In this document: in pieces, positions 37,261 to 46,369 of the stretch
Numbering within the stretch: the stretch's first letter is position 1
How the letters are laid out: every line of letters begins with the position of its first letter
Origin: Bradyrhizobium guangdongense
GTDB lineage: Bacteria; Pseudomonadota; Alphaproteobacteria; Rhizobiales; Xanthobacteraceae
Length of the DNA stretch: 64,000 nucleotides
Direction: 5' to 3'
Assembly: GCF_004114975.1 (NCBI RefSeq)
Contig: NZ_CP030052.1
Location: 620,001 to 684,000, forward strand
Notes under the pieces: generated by a model
Database searches by the model: none
Told to the model about the DNA's origin: nothing
The model's input: only the letters and a program-made list of their open reading frames with translations
Translations under genes and position numbers: made by a program

Positions 37261-38711
37261 GCTTCCAGGGTACTATTTTGGTAGTCGACGACGAGGTCAG
37301 GTCACAGGAGGCGCTACGCCGCGTCCTCAACGAGGATTTTGAGGTACTCTGCGCCGGCAGCGCAGCAGACGCTGAAAAGCTGCTCGAAGGGGAGATCGTC
37401 CACGCCATCATCTGCGATCAGCGCATGCCGCACGAATCCGGCGTCAGTTTCCTCAAGCGGGTGCGCGAGCTCTGGCCCGATCCGGTTCGCATGATCATCT
37501 CCGGCTATTCGGAATCGGACGACATCATCGCAGGGCTCAATGAGGCGGGCATCTATCAATACATCACGAAGCCCTGGCAGCCGGACCGGCTGATCGACAT
37601 TGTCAAGGAGGCGGTCCAGCTCTATCGGCTTCAGAAGGAGACAGAGACCGCAGGGGTCGACGTCAAAGCAACGCCCGAGCACATCAAGAGGGTCGTTTCG
37701 GTCAAGCGCGGCGCAGCTAAGCATCTCTATGACTTCAACCGAATTGTGCACGCCCCGGACAGCCCGATGCATGCGGTCATTGAACTCGGCCGGCGGGCGG
37801 CCGAATACGACATCTCCGTGCTGATCACGGGCGAATCCGGAACCGGCAAAGAGCTGCTGGCACGCGCGATCCACTACGGCTCAGCCCGAGCCGGTAAGGC
37901 TTTCGTCGTTGAGAACTGTGGGGCGCTGCCTGACGAGCTCCTCGAAAGCGAGTTGTTCGGGTGTAAGAAGGGCGCTTTCACAGGCGCCTACCAGGATCGC
38001 ATCGGTCTGTTCGAAGTTGCCGATGGCGGTACCATCTTCCTTGATGAAATCGGAGAGACCTCGCCGGCGTTTCAGGTGAAGCTGCTCCGCGTGCTGCAGG
38101 AGAGCGAGATCCGTCCGCTGGGCGCGCAACGTGTAAGGAAAGTCGACGTCCGTGTGGTGGCAGCCACCAATCGGGATCTTGAGGCCGAGGTGGAGGCGGG
38201 CCGCTTCCGCCGTGATCTCTATTACCGGCTGGCGGCGTTCCCGGTTCACATGCCGGCGCTTTGGGAGCGGCCGATGGATATACCCTTGATCGCAGAAGGA
38301 GTACTGTCTCAAGTCAAGACTTCCTTCAACCGGCCAGGTCTGCGCTTTGCCTCCGCTGCTCTTGAGGGCTTCGTCAAATACCTTTGGCCAGGGAACGTGC
38401 GCGAACTGCAGAACGAGATCCAGCGTATGGCCGTGCTGGCTGACTCGGACGAATTGCAGGCTCCCACGCTGCTCGGCCGGCGCAACGGCAGGCGGACCGC
38501 CACGGGGGTCATACAGAACCTGAACGGCGCAGCGAGCCTGAAGGACAGGGTGGAGGATCTGGAGAAGTCGGTTATCATCAACTCCCTGGAGAAGTATGAG
38601 GGCAATATCAGCCGGGTTGCCAGCGAGCTCGGCCTGTCCCGGGTAGGCCTGCGGAACAAGCTGTCCAGGTATGATTTGAGAAAAAATGGCAAAGGCGACG
38701 CATTCTCCTGA
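37257..38711 (+). CDS. hoxA: HoxA, NtrC-type response regulator of hydrogenase genes
   Basis: 484-residue sigma-54 activator. The receiver domain has DD at residues 11-12 and the phospho-acceptor Asp54 (IICDQRMP). The AAA+ domain shows GESGTGKE, the sigma-54 contact loop KKGAFTGAYQD, DGGTIFLDEIGE and WPGNVRELQNEIQR. The C-terminal Fis-type helix-turn-helix is NISRVASELGLSRVGLRNKL. Expected targets are the three -24/-12 promoters in this window. In the HoxA/HupR family the unphosphorylated form is usually the active one (family knowledge). The gene overlaps hupT by 26 bases. Confidence 0.95.
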   Translation: MSFQGTILVVDDEVRSQEALRRVLNEDFEVLCAGSAADAEKLLEGEIVHAIICDQRMPHESGVSFLKRVRELWPDPVRMIISGYSESDDIIAGLNEAGIYQYITKPWQPDRLIDIVKEAVQLYRLQKETETAGVDVKATPEHIKRVVSVKRGAAKHLYDFNRIVHAPDSPMHAVIELGRRAAEYDISVLITGESGTGKELLARAIHYGSARAGKAFVVENCGALPDELLESELFGCKKGAFTGAYQDRIGLFEVADGGTIFLDEIGETSPAFQVKLLRVLQESEIRPLGAQRVRKVDVRVVAATNRDLEAEVEAGRFRRDLYYRLAAFPVHMPALWERPMDIPLIAEGVLSQVKTSFNRPGLRFASAALEGFVKYLWPGNVRELQNEIQRMAVLADSDELQAPTLLGRRNGRRTATGVIQNLNGAASLKDRVEDLEKSVIINSLEKYEGNISRVASELGLSRVGLRNKLSRYDLRKNGKGDAFS

Positions 38712-40047
38712 CGGATCCGACTCGCTGCTCAAGTTGATCAGCGATCGCGGTGCTATCGAGTTCGACCACGAGCGTGAGGGCGCTTGGATCGAAGTCATCC
38801 GCAAGATGGATGAGGTTTATTCCGACCTATTGCGTTATGAGGTCGATCTGGAACACAAGAATGCCGAGCTCGAGGAAGCTCAAGCATTTGTCACCAACGT
38901 CATCGAATCTGTCTCTGATATCCTCATCGTTTGCGACGCGAAAGGCCAGATCCAGCAAGTCAATTCCGCTTTACAGCGCACGCTTGACCGCGCCAATGAC
39001 GAAATCGTCGGCTGGAGGATGGCAGACATCATTGACGCTGCCGATGGCGCCAAGCTCATGTCGCTCCTCAAGCCTCGGAGCCCGTCCGAGGTTGTGGATG
39101 GCGAACTCCGTTTCTTGACCGAAGGCGGCAGCTCAGACCTGTTCGCAATCAACAGCTCGCCCCGACACGACCATCGGGGCCGCTTCATTGGCGTGGTTCT
39201 GACTGGAAGGCCTATCGGCGAGCTTCGCCGAGCCTATGAAGCATTGCACACGGCTCATCAGGAGCTACAGCGAGTGCAGCGTCAATTGGTAGAACAGGAG
39301 AAAATGGCAAGTCTCGGCCGACTGGTGGCCGGTGTCGCTCACGAACTTAATAATCCCATCAGCTTCGTCTATGGAAACGTGCACACCTTGATGCGCTATC
39401 GCACGGCGCTGACATCCTACCTTGATGCCGTCCACGGCACATCGATAAGCTCCGAAGCTGCAGCCTTGAAGAAAAGCCTCCGCATTGACGCCATTCTAGA
39501 GGATCTCGGCCCGCTCCTGGACGGGACAATGGAAGGCGCCGTGCGCATTAGCGAAATTGTAAAAAACTTACGCCGGCTTTCCCTCAGCAAGCTCGGGGAG
39601 TTTGATCGCGTCAACATCGAGCCTCTGATCAACACCGCCGTGCTCTGGGCAGTCCGCACGAAGCAGGTTCGCCTCGACATTCACATGGACATCGAGGCGG
39701 ATCTTTGGACTTGCGGGAATGAAGGGCAGCTCCACCAGGTTATCGTAAATCTCGTCGAAAACGCAATTGACGCGACGCGCGGCACTCAGGAGCCACGGCT
39801 AAAGATATCGGCTCGCCGCAATCAGAACGAGATCCTGATTCGTTTGTCCGATAACGGGCCCGGGATCGAACAGCACAACATAGGTCGCATATTTGAGCCG
39901 TTCTTTACGACCAAGCGCGTTGGAGAGGGCACCGGGCTCGGCCTTTGGATCAGCTACGGAATCGTGCGCGAACATGGTGCCGAACTGACTGTTGTCAACG
40001 CACCAGAGGGAGGGGCAATATTCTCCTTCGCTCTCCCGGCGGCGTAG
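38686..40047 (+). CDS. hupT: HupT (HoxJ), histidine kinase of the H2-response system
   Basis: 453-residue soluble sensor kinase. A PAS domain (~70-175) follows a helical N-terminus. The H-box is MASLGRLVAGVAHELNNP with phospho-accepting His219, then the N-box LVENAIDATRG, G1 box DNGPGIEQHNIGRIF, F-box EPFFTTKRVG and G2 GTGLGLWISYG. There are no transmembrane helices, in keeping with sensing through the cytoplasmic HupUV complex. The start overlaps hoxA by 26 bases. It is the last gene of the hydrogenase region. Confidence 0.92.
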   Translation: MAKATHSPDGSDSLLKLISDRGAIEFDHEREGAWIEVIRKMDEVYSDLLRYEVDLEHKNAELEEAQAFVTNVIESVSDILIVCDAKGQIQQVNSALQRTLDRANDEIVGWRMADIIDAADGAKLMSLLKPRSPSEVVDGELRFLTEGGSSDLFAINSSPRHDHRGRFIGVVLTGRPIGELRRAYEALHTAHQELQRVQRQLVEQEKMASLGRLVAGVAHELNNPISFVYGNVHTLMRYRTALTSYLDAVHGTSISSEAAALKKSLRIDAILEDLGPLLDGTMEGAVRISEIVKNLRRLSLSKLGEFDRVNIEPLINTAVLWAVRTKQVRLDIHMDIEADLWTCGNEGQLHQVIVNLVENAIDATRGTQEPRLKISARRNQNEILIRLSDNGPGIEQHNIGRIFEPFFTTKRVGEGTGLGLWISYGIVREHGAELTVVNAPEGGAIFSFALPAA

Positions 40048-40204
40048 AGTTAGTCAGGGCTGCGACGGTTCGGCGCCGCTTCCGCCCTCAGGGCTTCTAA
40101 TTTACTCGCTAGCGCGAGGTTCGGCCGCTGGCCAGGCTGTCGGCCAAGCCGGATGCGGAGGCTGTCGGCGCGAGATTAACGATCTCGACGTCCTGGAGCG
40201 CTAG

Positions 40205-40620
40205 CGCGTACGACCACATTCGACGTTCTCGTCAACAAGGCCGGTCAGTCGCAGCGTAGCAACATCCTAGACCTTGCGTCTGACGAAATCCACGCGCTGC
40301 TCGACGTCAATCTGCGCGCGGCACTGCACGTGAAACGGCTGATCGTGACAAGAATGCCGATGCGCGCCGCTACGTGGTTGACGTCTGGTCGGTCGCTGGC
40401 CACTACGCCTTTCCAGAACGCCCTGGCTTTCTTCATCCCTAGCCATCATGCCACCAAGGCCAGCGTATTGCGCGTTCGCGGGCTGAGCCCCGTTCTTTAC
40501 TGATCTCGCGCTCGCGTCACCGAGATCTCGCCCGGTCGTGTGGCGACAAGCATCTTTAAGTGCGTTCGATACACTTCAACTCCGAGGACATCGCCCATGC
40601 CGTTGCCATCGCGCAGGTGT
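40205..40620 (+). pseudogene. Decayed short-chain dehydrogenase/reductase (SDR)
   Basis: Fragments of one SDR protein are readable in order but in different frames. First comes TFDVLVNKAG, continuing through ILDLASDEIHALLDVNLRAA and LHVKRLIVTRM. A shifted frame then reads VWSVAGHYAFPERPGF, and another shift gives HHATKASVL, where the catalytic Tyr of YxxxK is lost. Finally VTEISPGRVATSIF and SEDIAHAVAIAQVS appear. At least two frameshifts and an in-frame stop make it non-functional. The start of the gene (Rossmann GxxxGxG) was not found in the 150 bases after hupT. It lies at the boundary between the hydrogenase region and the catabolic block. Confidence 0.7.
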
Positions 40621-41074
40621 CACGGAAAGAGCACCTCCCTTTCCCGCTCCGGAGCTCTAATAATGGAGACCGCCATCGAGACTGCCGCTCAGCGGTTCGC
40701 GAGGCCCCGCAACGCACAATCAATGGATGGCGCGTTTTGTCCTAGCATGGGCCATTTTTTGTGCTGAGGGTCGGCCTATGCCTTGGATGCATACTGACCT
40801 TGATAGAATGAATTTGATCCAAAATAGCCCGCCCCTTAGCGTTGCTAATTAGCACCGTCGAGCTGTGGCGGCAGGAAAGCAACACTTTACGAGTTGCGAA
40901 ACTGCCGCCCAGCTTCCCGTGTCGAGCCCAAGCACGCTTCGCGGTTTGCCGTGCTGGCCAATGGAAGACGTCGGTGCCGCGTCATTGAGGTCTAATTTCC
41001 TACCCTCAACAGCACGCGGCCGAGTGAAACACGTGCCCCTGAAGGCAAGGGCTACCAATAGGGAGGAGAAATAG
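40621..41074. other. Intergenic region upstream of the amino-acid-type ABC operon
   Basis: About 450 bases with no supported gene. It holds a strong ribosome-binding site (GGGAGGAG) just before 41075 and presumably the promoter of the importer operon, but no -35/-10 or sigma-54 element could be picked with confidence. Composition becomes less GC-rich here than in the hydrogenase cluster. Confidence 0.35.
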
Positions 41075-41950
41075 ATGGGACCGTGGCGAGTAAACGGGTT
41101 CACCAGTCAAATCGCGAAAGTTGTTGCCCTATCAGCAATTGTAGGGCTTTCCATTGCCTCCTGGAGGGTAGTGAGTGCAGCAGAGATCCAGGTGCCCGAC
41201 GCAGTCAAAACGGCGGGAGTCCTGCGCATGGGTCTCAGCAATGCATTGCCACCGCTGCAGTTCAAGGATCCGGAGACGGGCGAATTCAGAGGGATGAATG
41301 TAGATATTGGCCGGGAAATCGCAGCACGTTTGGGCGTCAAGGCCGAATTCAATGAAATGCTATTTGCGCAGTACATCCCGTCACTGCAGACCGGTCGGAT
41401 CGATATCATCATGGGTGGACTTAGCGACCTCCCTGAACGTCATTCCATTATGGAGATGGTCGATTACTTCAGGGATTTCTATCAGGTCTACGCACTTTCC
41501 AATTCTCAGCTAAAGGAGTTGTCCGATCTTTGCGGTAAGCGGGCCGGCGCCATTCGGTCCACTGTTTGGTACAAAGTGATGCTTGCAAAGAGCGAGTCGG
41601 ACTGCGTTCAGAAGGGAATGCCGGCTGTGAAGTTGATTGGCACCGAATCAACGCCAGATACGCGGCTGCAGCTAACGCAAGGCCGAATTGATGCAGCACT
41701 GCAGGGCTTCGTCGAGGTTCCTTACATGATTGCGGAGTCCAAAGGCCTTTACAAGACGATCGGCGAGCCCTTCGCGCCAGAATTCAAGGCAATTGGTGTG
41801 CGTAAGGGCGATGTCGCGCTGCGTGACGCGATCGCCGACGCTCTGGATGCGATGATTAAGGACGGCACTTATGCAAAGATCCTGGCTAGATATCAGTTGA
41901 GCAAACTCGCTATTTCGGAAGTATATCTAAATTCGGAACCGCGAAAATGA
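41075..41950 (+). CDS. Amino-acid-type ABC transporter substrate-binding protein
   Basis: 291-residue periplasmic receptor of solute-binding family 3. A signal peptide (VVALSAIVGLSIASWRVVSAAE) is followed by GVLRMGLSNALPPLQF, FRGMNVDIGREIAARLGV and the ligand-pocket region SLQTGRIDIIMGGLSDLPER. GGAGGAG precedes the ATG. The ATGA overlap with the permease gene shows a single operon. Ligand is unknown: this family binds amino acids, opines and other small amines. Context suggests the substrate of the downstream catabolic genes. Confidence 0.9.
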   Translation: MGPWRVNGFTSQIAKVVALSAIVGLSIASWRVVSAAEIQVPDAVKTAGVLRMGLSNALPPLQFKDPETGEFRGMNVDIGREIAARLGVKAEFNEMLFAQYIPSLQTGRIDIIMGGLSDLPERHSIMEMVDYFRDFYQVYALSNSQLKELSDLCGKRAGAIRSTVWYKVMLAKSESDCVQKGMPAVKLIGTESTPDTRLQLTQGRIDAALQGFVEVPYMIAESKGLYKTIGEPFAPEFKAIGVRKGDVALRDAIADALDAMIKDGTYAKILARYQLSKLAISEVYLNSEPRK

Positions 41951-42837
41951 GCGCGGTGTCAAACAAGCCTGTACGATCGAGCAGCGGTTCCTCCACTCTC
42001 TTTTCACGGCCCGATCTGTCGTTGGTCGAGATCGTGCCGCCGCGTTACGTCGGCCGCTGGATAATGGGCGTACTAGTTCTTGGTCTGTTGGTCCTTATTG
42101 TAAGGGCCTTCGCTAACGCGCAGATCGAATGGAACGTTGTTGCCAAATACTTAGCGGCGCCTACAATTCTCGCGGGCTTCTGGCATACGATGATCTTGTC
42201 CGTGCTGGCGATGATTGTCGGTGTCGCGCTCGGCTTGGCTATCTCGATTATGCGAATGTCGGATAATCCGCTCCTAGTCATCGTCGCATTTGGCTACCAA
42301 TGGTTCTTTCGCGGGACGCCGGTAATCCTCCAGCTTCTGATTTGGTATAATCTAGCCTTAATCATCCCAGTCATCGGCATTCCCGGTCTGTGGACGGCCC
42401 CGACTGTCGATGTCATCACGCCCTTTTGGGCCGCGCTGCTTGGCCTTGGCATCAATCAGGGTGCCTATACCTCGGAGGTCATTCGCGCCGGAATCCTCTC
42501 GGTTGATGCGGGCCAGCACGAAGCGGCACAGTCGATTGGCATGACCCGTCTACACGCGCTCTGGAGAATCGTCCTACCTCAAGCAATGCGCGTGATAGTT
42601 CCGCCGATTGGTAACGAGTTTATTGGAATGGTAAAAATGACGTCACTCGCCAGCGTGATCCAGTACACCGATTTACTTTACAGCGCACAGAACGTGTACT
42701 TCGTCAATCAGCGCGTGATTGAGCTACTGATCGTAGCAGGCGCTTGGTATCTCCTCGCTGTCTCCATTCTCACGCCGCTTCAGTTGCTGCTCGAATGGCG
42801 GTTCGCGCGGGGAACATCTGTCGTGAGGGTCCGATGA
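41947..42837 (+). CDS. Amino-acid-type ABC transporter permease
   Basis: 296-residue permease of the HisM/GlnP type. A cytoplasmic N-terminal extension is followed by about five helices, with [20 protein letters not shown] opening the conserved domain and the EAA loop [20 protein letters not shown] docking to the ATPase. It is a single permease gene, so the channel is likely a homodimer. The gene overlaps both neighbours by four bases. Confidence 0.92.
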   Translation: MSAVSNKPVRSSSGSSTLFSRPDLSLVEIVPPRYVGRWIMGVLVLGLLVLIVRAFANAQIEWNVVAKYLAAPTILAGFWHTMILSVLAMIVGVALGLAISIMRMSDNPLLVIVAFGYQWFFRGTPVILQLLIWYNLALIIPVIGIPGLWTAPTVDVITPFWAALLGLGINQGAYTSEVIRAGILSVDAGQHEAAQSIGMTRLHALWRIVLPQAMRVIVPPIGNEFIGMVKMTSLASVIQYTDLLYSAQNVYFVNQRVIELLIVAGAWYLLAVSILTPLQLLLEWRFARGTSVVRVR

Positions 42838-43601
42838 CCAAGCCTTTGCTCTCAATGAGAAGAGTTAAGAAGCGGTATGGAAATCTACAAGTTCTGGACG
42901 GCGTCTCCCTCGACGTCATGCCCAATGAAGTAGTGTGTTTGATCGGCTCATCAGGCTCAGGCAAAACGACGCTCTTGAGATGTATTAATCAACTGGTTTC
43001 CGTCGACTCAGGACATATCTGGATAGACGACGAAATCGTGGGCTATCGCCAAGTGGGGTCGCAATTGCGGCCACTAGGCGGTGCGGAACTCGCCCGCCAG
43101 CGGACGAAGACCGCGATGGTGTTTCAACGATTTAATCTCTTTCCCCATATGACTGCTCTTGACAATGTCATTGAGGGACCCGTGCGTGTCTTAAAGCGCA
43201 ATAAGGCTGACGTCGTTTGTGAGGCGGAAGCCCTCCTAGCACGCGTAGGCTTATCCGAGAAGCGTAACGCGTACCCTTCCAGCCTGTCTGGCGGCCAGCA
43301 ACAACGTGTGGCCATCGCGCGGGCTATGGCTATGCACCCGCGCCTTATGCTCTTCGACGAGCCGACATCTGCACTCGATCCTGAACTCGTTGCCGAAGTC
43401 CTCGCGGCGATGAAGGAATTGGCACGCACCGGCATGACTATGGTGGTCGTTACGCACGAACTTGGATTTGCGAGCGAGGTCGCAGATCGCGTGATCTTTA
43501 TGGAACAAGGCCAAATCGCAGAAGAAGGCACTGCCCGAGAGGTTCTTATGCACCCCAAGGGCGCAAGGACCAAAGAGTTCATTTCGGCGGTGCTCGATTA
43601 A
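42834..43601 (+). CDS. Amino-acid-type ABC transporter ATP-binding protein
   Basis: 255-residue ATPase of the polar amino-acid transporter class (HisP/GlnQ). Motifs: Walker [11 protein letters not shown]-loop [12 protein letters not shown], signature [16 protein letters not shown], Walker [14 protein letters not shown] and the H-loop VVTHELGFA. Start at 42834 forms an ATGA overlap with the permease. The monooxygenase gene follows after 45 bases with its own ribosome-binding site, so importer and oxygenase are probably co-transcribed. Confidence 0.94.
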   Translation: MTKPLLSMRRVKKRYGNLQVLDGVSLDVMPNEVVCLIGSSGSGKTTLLRCINQLVSVDSGHIWIDDEIVGYRQVGSQLRPLGGAELARQRTKTAMVFQRFNLFPHMTALDNVIEGPVRVLKRNKADVVCEAEALLARVGLSEKRNAYPSSLSGGQQQRVAIARAMAMHPRLMLFDEPTSALDPELVAEVLAAMKELARTGMTMVVVTHELGFASEVADRVIFMEQGQIAEEGTAREVLMHPKGARTKEFISAVLD

Positions 43602-43646
43602 CACGCAGCATCTCTACATACGACCAGAGAGGAATTGAGGAACGAA

Positions 43647-44996
43647 ATGGCAAAGGAAATCGCTTTCGCCGCACTCATACATGCAGCCGGTAGCGCAAGT
43701 GCCGCGTGGCGCCATCCAGATACGGATCCAAAGAAGGCGTTGAGTCTTCAGTACTACACAGAGCTCGCAAAGCTATGTGAAGCAGGCCGCTTCGATCTGA
43801 TGTTTCTAGCGGACAGTCCGGGCGTTGATGTCGACAATCTCCACGCAATGGCGCAATGGCCACGCGGGCAAAACGTACTTGAGCCCTTGACGCTTCTCTC
43901 TGCGCTAGCTGCGAGCACAGAAGAGCTTGGCCTCGGCGCCACGGTATCTGCGAGCTTCACTGAGCCGTTTAATATCGCCCGGCAATTCGCATCGCTCGAT
44001 CACCTTTCGGGAGGGCGAGCAGCGTGGAACGTTGTGACGACTGCAAACCAGTATTCATGCCGCAACTATGGCTATAAGACGATGCCGCCACACGACGAGC
44101 GCTATGCCAGAGCCAGAGAAGCCCTGGAGGTGGTCCGAGCTTACTGGGATACTTGGGACGATGATGCCTTCATCTTCGACAAGGCAAGAGCTATGAACTT
44201 CGATCCGAACCGATTTCACCACGTTCGATACGAAGGGAAACATTTCAAGGTACAAGGCGGACTCAATATTGCACGTGCTCCGCAGGGGCAACCCGTCATT
44301 ATCCAGGCGGGCGCGTCCTCGGTGGGTAGGGAATTTGCCGCAGAAACCGCTGAGGTCGTCTTCGGAACGGGCGCAACTCTTGAGGAGGCTGCGTCCCTCT
44401 ACAAGGATATCAAAAGCAGGATGGCGAAGTACCGCCGTGATCCTTCCGAACTTAAGGTACTCGCCGGCTTCCGCGCGATGGTCGGTTCAACCGAAGCAGA
44501 AGCGAAGGAAAAGCTTCGCCTACTAAACAGTGTGATGCCGATTGAAGCCAAGGTCGCGTATGTCAGTACGGACCTTGAAGTCGACCTGTCGAAGCTGCCA
44601 CTGGACGAACTCGTTCCCGAACAGATGATCCCGACTTCCTCAAACCTTCATCAGGGTTATTTCAATATACTTGCGGACATGATCCGATCGCGTAAATTCA
44701 CGCTAAGGGAGATTGCACAGCGCTACGAACGCGGATTCGAGATTTTCTGTGGCACTCCAAGCCAGATCGCCGACGAGATGGAACGTTGGATCGACAATGA
44801 AGCTGGAGATGGGTTTATGATAACGTTCCCTTACATGCCGACCTGCCTGGAAGATTTTGTGTCGATGGTAGTCCCCGTGCTCCAGGAACGCGGACTTATG
44901 CGCAAAAGCTACCGCGGCAAGACACTTCGCGAAAACCTCGGGTTACGCTATCCCAAAAACGTCAATACGAAACGTCCAGCTACAGGCGTTCCATAA
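43647..44996 (+). CDS. LLM-class flavin-dependent monooxygenase (NtaA/SnaA/DszA type)
   Basis: 449-residue bacterial-luciferase-fold oxygenase using reduced FMN supplied by a separate reductase. Conserved segments include RFDLMFLADSPG, EPLTLLSALAASTEELGLG, the GGRAAWNVVTTANQYSCRN block, and QPVIIQAGASSVGREFAAE. Family members oxidise nitrilotriacetate, EDTA, sulfones, N-heterocycles and similar compounds; RutA belongs to the same superfamily. The probable partner reductase is encoded at 54000. GAGG precedes the ATG at 43647; an upstream in-frame TTG is rejected. Substrate unknown. Confidence 0.9.
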   Translation: MAKEIAFAALIHAAGSASAAWRHPDTDPKKALSLQYYTELAKLCEAGRFDLMFLADSPGVDVDNLHAMAQWPRGQNVLEPLTLLSALAASTEELGLGATVSASFTEPFNIARQFASLDHLSGGRAAWNVVTTANQYSCRNYGYKTMPPHDERYARAREALEVVRAYWDTWDDDAFIFDKARAMNFDPNRFHHVRYEGKHFKVQGGLNIARAPQGQPVIIQAGASSVGREFAAETAEVVFGTGATLEEAASLYKDIKSRMAKYRRDPSELKVLAGFRAMVGSTEAEAKEKLRLLNSVMPIEAKVAYVSTDLEVDLSKLPLDELVPEQMIPTSSNLHQGYFNILADMIRSRKFTLREIAQRYERGFEIFCGTPSQIADEMERWIDNEAGDGFMITFPYMPTCLEDFVSMVVPVLQERGLMRKSYRGKTLRENLGLRYPKNVNTKRPATGVP

Positions 44997-45044
44997 GAGA
45001 TCTCGTGGCGCGCCGCCTTTGTCGAGCCTTTCAATGCGCATACA

Positions 45045-45082
45045 AAAGGGCCGCGGTGCAACAAAGCGCCGCGGCCTTTCTT
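45045..45082 (+). terminator. Rho-independent-like terminator after the monooxygenase gene
   Basis: A strong stem pairs AAAGG-CCGCGG (45045-45056) with CCGCGGCCTTT (45069-45079) around a 12-base loop, followed by CTTATT. It ends the importer-monooxygenase transcript about 50 bases after the stop codon, ahead of the LysR gene. Confidence 0.7.
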
Positions 45083-45195
45083 ATTGTGGGAGCTGAAGTT
45101 CATCCGTCGAACGACTTGACGCATGGCCGAGAATACCATTTGATTTATTCGAATCGGGCTTATGCATCTAAAATGTAAATTTGTTTGGGCGGCAT

Positions 45196-46131
45196 ATGGC
45201 TAGAGCGCTCAGTTCCCGCGAGATCGATGCGTTTCGGGCTATGATGCAATGTGGGACAACGCTTGCCGCAGCCGAAATTCTAAATACAACGCAACCGTCG
45301 GTGAGCCGGCTGTTGGCGCAAGCGCAAGACGCTGTGAAATTTCGACTGTTCGATTATCGACGGGGCCGTTTGGTTCCAACCCCTGAAGCCAAAATGCTCT
45401 TTGAAATCGTCCAAAAGCACTATCTTGGCTTGGAAACGATACAGCAAGCCGCTGAAAGTATCAGGTCATCCGGCACCGGCCTATTGCGCATCGCTGCCAC
45501 TCCGTCCCTGGCTATGGGCGTTATTCCAACGATCATGAAGGCATTCCGGCAGTCTAGCCCCGGTGTGAGCATCAACCTTCAGACGGGAGGGTCGCTGCAG
45601 ATCAGAGACGGGCTCCTCAATGGCATTTATGATGTTGGCCTGACGACGAGCGGAGCTCATTTCCGAACAGGAGAGTTCGAAATCGAGGTGTGTGACGAAT
45701 CTGAGGCCCTATGTGCGGTCTGCGCAAACAGCCCGCTTGCTTCGAAGAAGGAGGTTGCGGTCTCTGATTTTCAAGAGGCAACGCTGCTCACTCTCAATCG
45801 TGGAGACGATCTAAGTGATTTGTGGCGTCAGACACTCGCGCAGCACGGCGTGAAACCCTCGTCCGAGATCGAGGTCACCTATTCGGCGATCCTCTGTTCG
45901 CTCGCCGCCGCCGACCTTGGCATCGGCGTCGTAAGTCCCTACATCAAACCGCTTATTTCCGATAACGTTCGATTTGTTCGTATTTCGCCGAGAATCTCGG
46001 TTAAGATGTTCGCAATCTTTCCGGGACATCTTGTGAAGTCATCGCTGTCGCAGCGTTTCACGCGTAGCTTGAAGGAAACGTTCCTGCACAACGACCCCCA
46101 TGTCGTGAAGTGCGGCGACTGCACGGAGTAA
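45196..46131 (+). CDS. LysR-family transcriptional regulator
   Basis: 311-residue LysR protein. The N-terminal winged helix-turn-helix (SSREIDAFRAMMQCGTTLAA followed by TTQPSVSRLL) precedes a periplasmic-binding-like co-inducer domain (LLRIAATPSLAMGVIPTIM onward). The ATG at 45196 is chosen; an upstream TTG at 45181 would add five residues. The gene sits between the monooxygenase and hydantoinase genes in the same direction and most likely controls the surrounding catabolic operons. A dyad at 46204 is a candidate binding site. Confidence 0.9.
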   Translation: MARALSSREIDAFRAMMQCGTTLAAAEILNTTQPSVSRLLAQAQDAVKFRLFDYRRGRLVPTPEAKMLFEIVQKHYLGLETIQQAAESIRSSGTGLLRIAATPSLAMGVIPTIMKAFRQSSPGVSINLQTGGSLQIRDGLLNGIYDVGLTTSGAHFRTGEFEIEVCDESEALCAVCANSPLASKKEVAVSDFQEATLLTLNRGDDLSDLWRQTLAQHGVKPSSEIEVTYSAILCSLAAADLGIGVVSPYIKPLISDNVRFVRISPRISVKMFAIFPGHLVKSSLSQRFTRSLKETFLHNDPHVVKCGDCTE

Positions 46132-46203
46132 GCCCCCTAGCGGGATTTCGGATCGAGCTAGGCAACTCTCGCGGGCCGACGTGCCCGCCAAACAATCCCA
46201 ATG

Positions 46204-46222
46204 CTATATCACCCGCGTATAG
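46204..46222. promoter_or_regulatory. Candidate LysR-type binding site
   Basis: CTATA and TATAG form a perfect 5-bp dyad separated by nine bases and contain the T-N11-A core expected of LysR operators. It lies in the 238-base gap between the regulator gene and hyuB, about 150 bases before the hyuB start. No second copy was seen upstream of the other operons. Confidence 0.4.
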
Positions 46223-46369
46223 AGCGTGCAGCAAGAAGAATTGGCTGACGCGTTTAGCCTGACTTAATGTCCCGCAGAATGCCCGAGCTGGTGCGACTGT
46301 CGCGCAGCGCTTCGTGGGCGAGTGCAAGACCGTAGGGCAAGGCCGCGGGCGCTCCAAGGAGACTGACAC

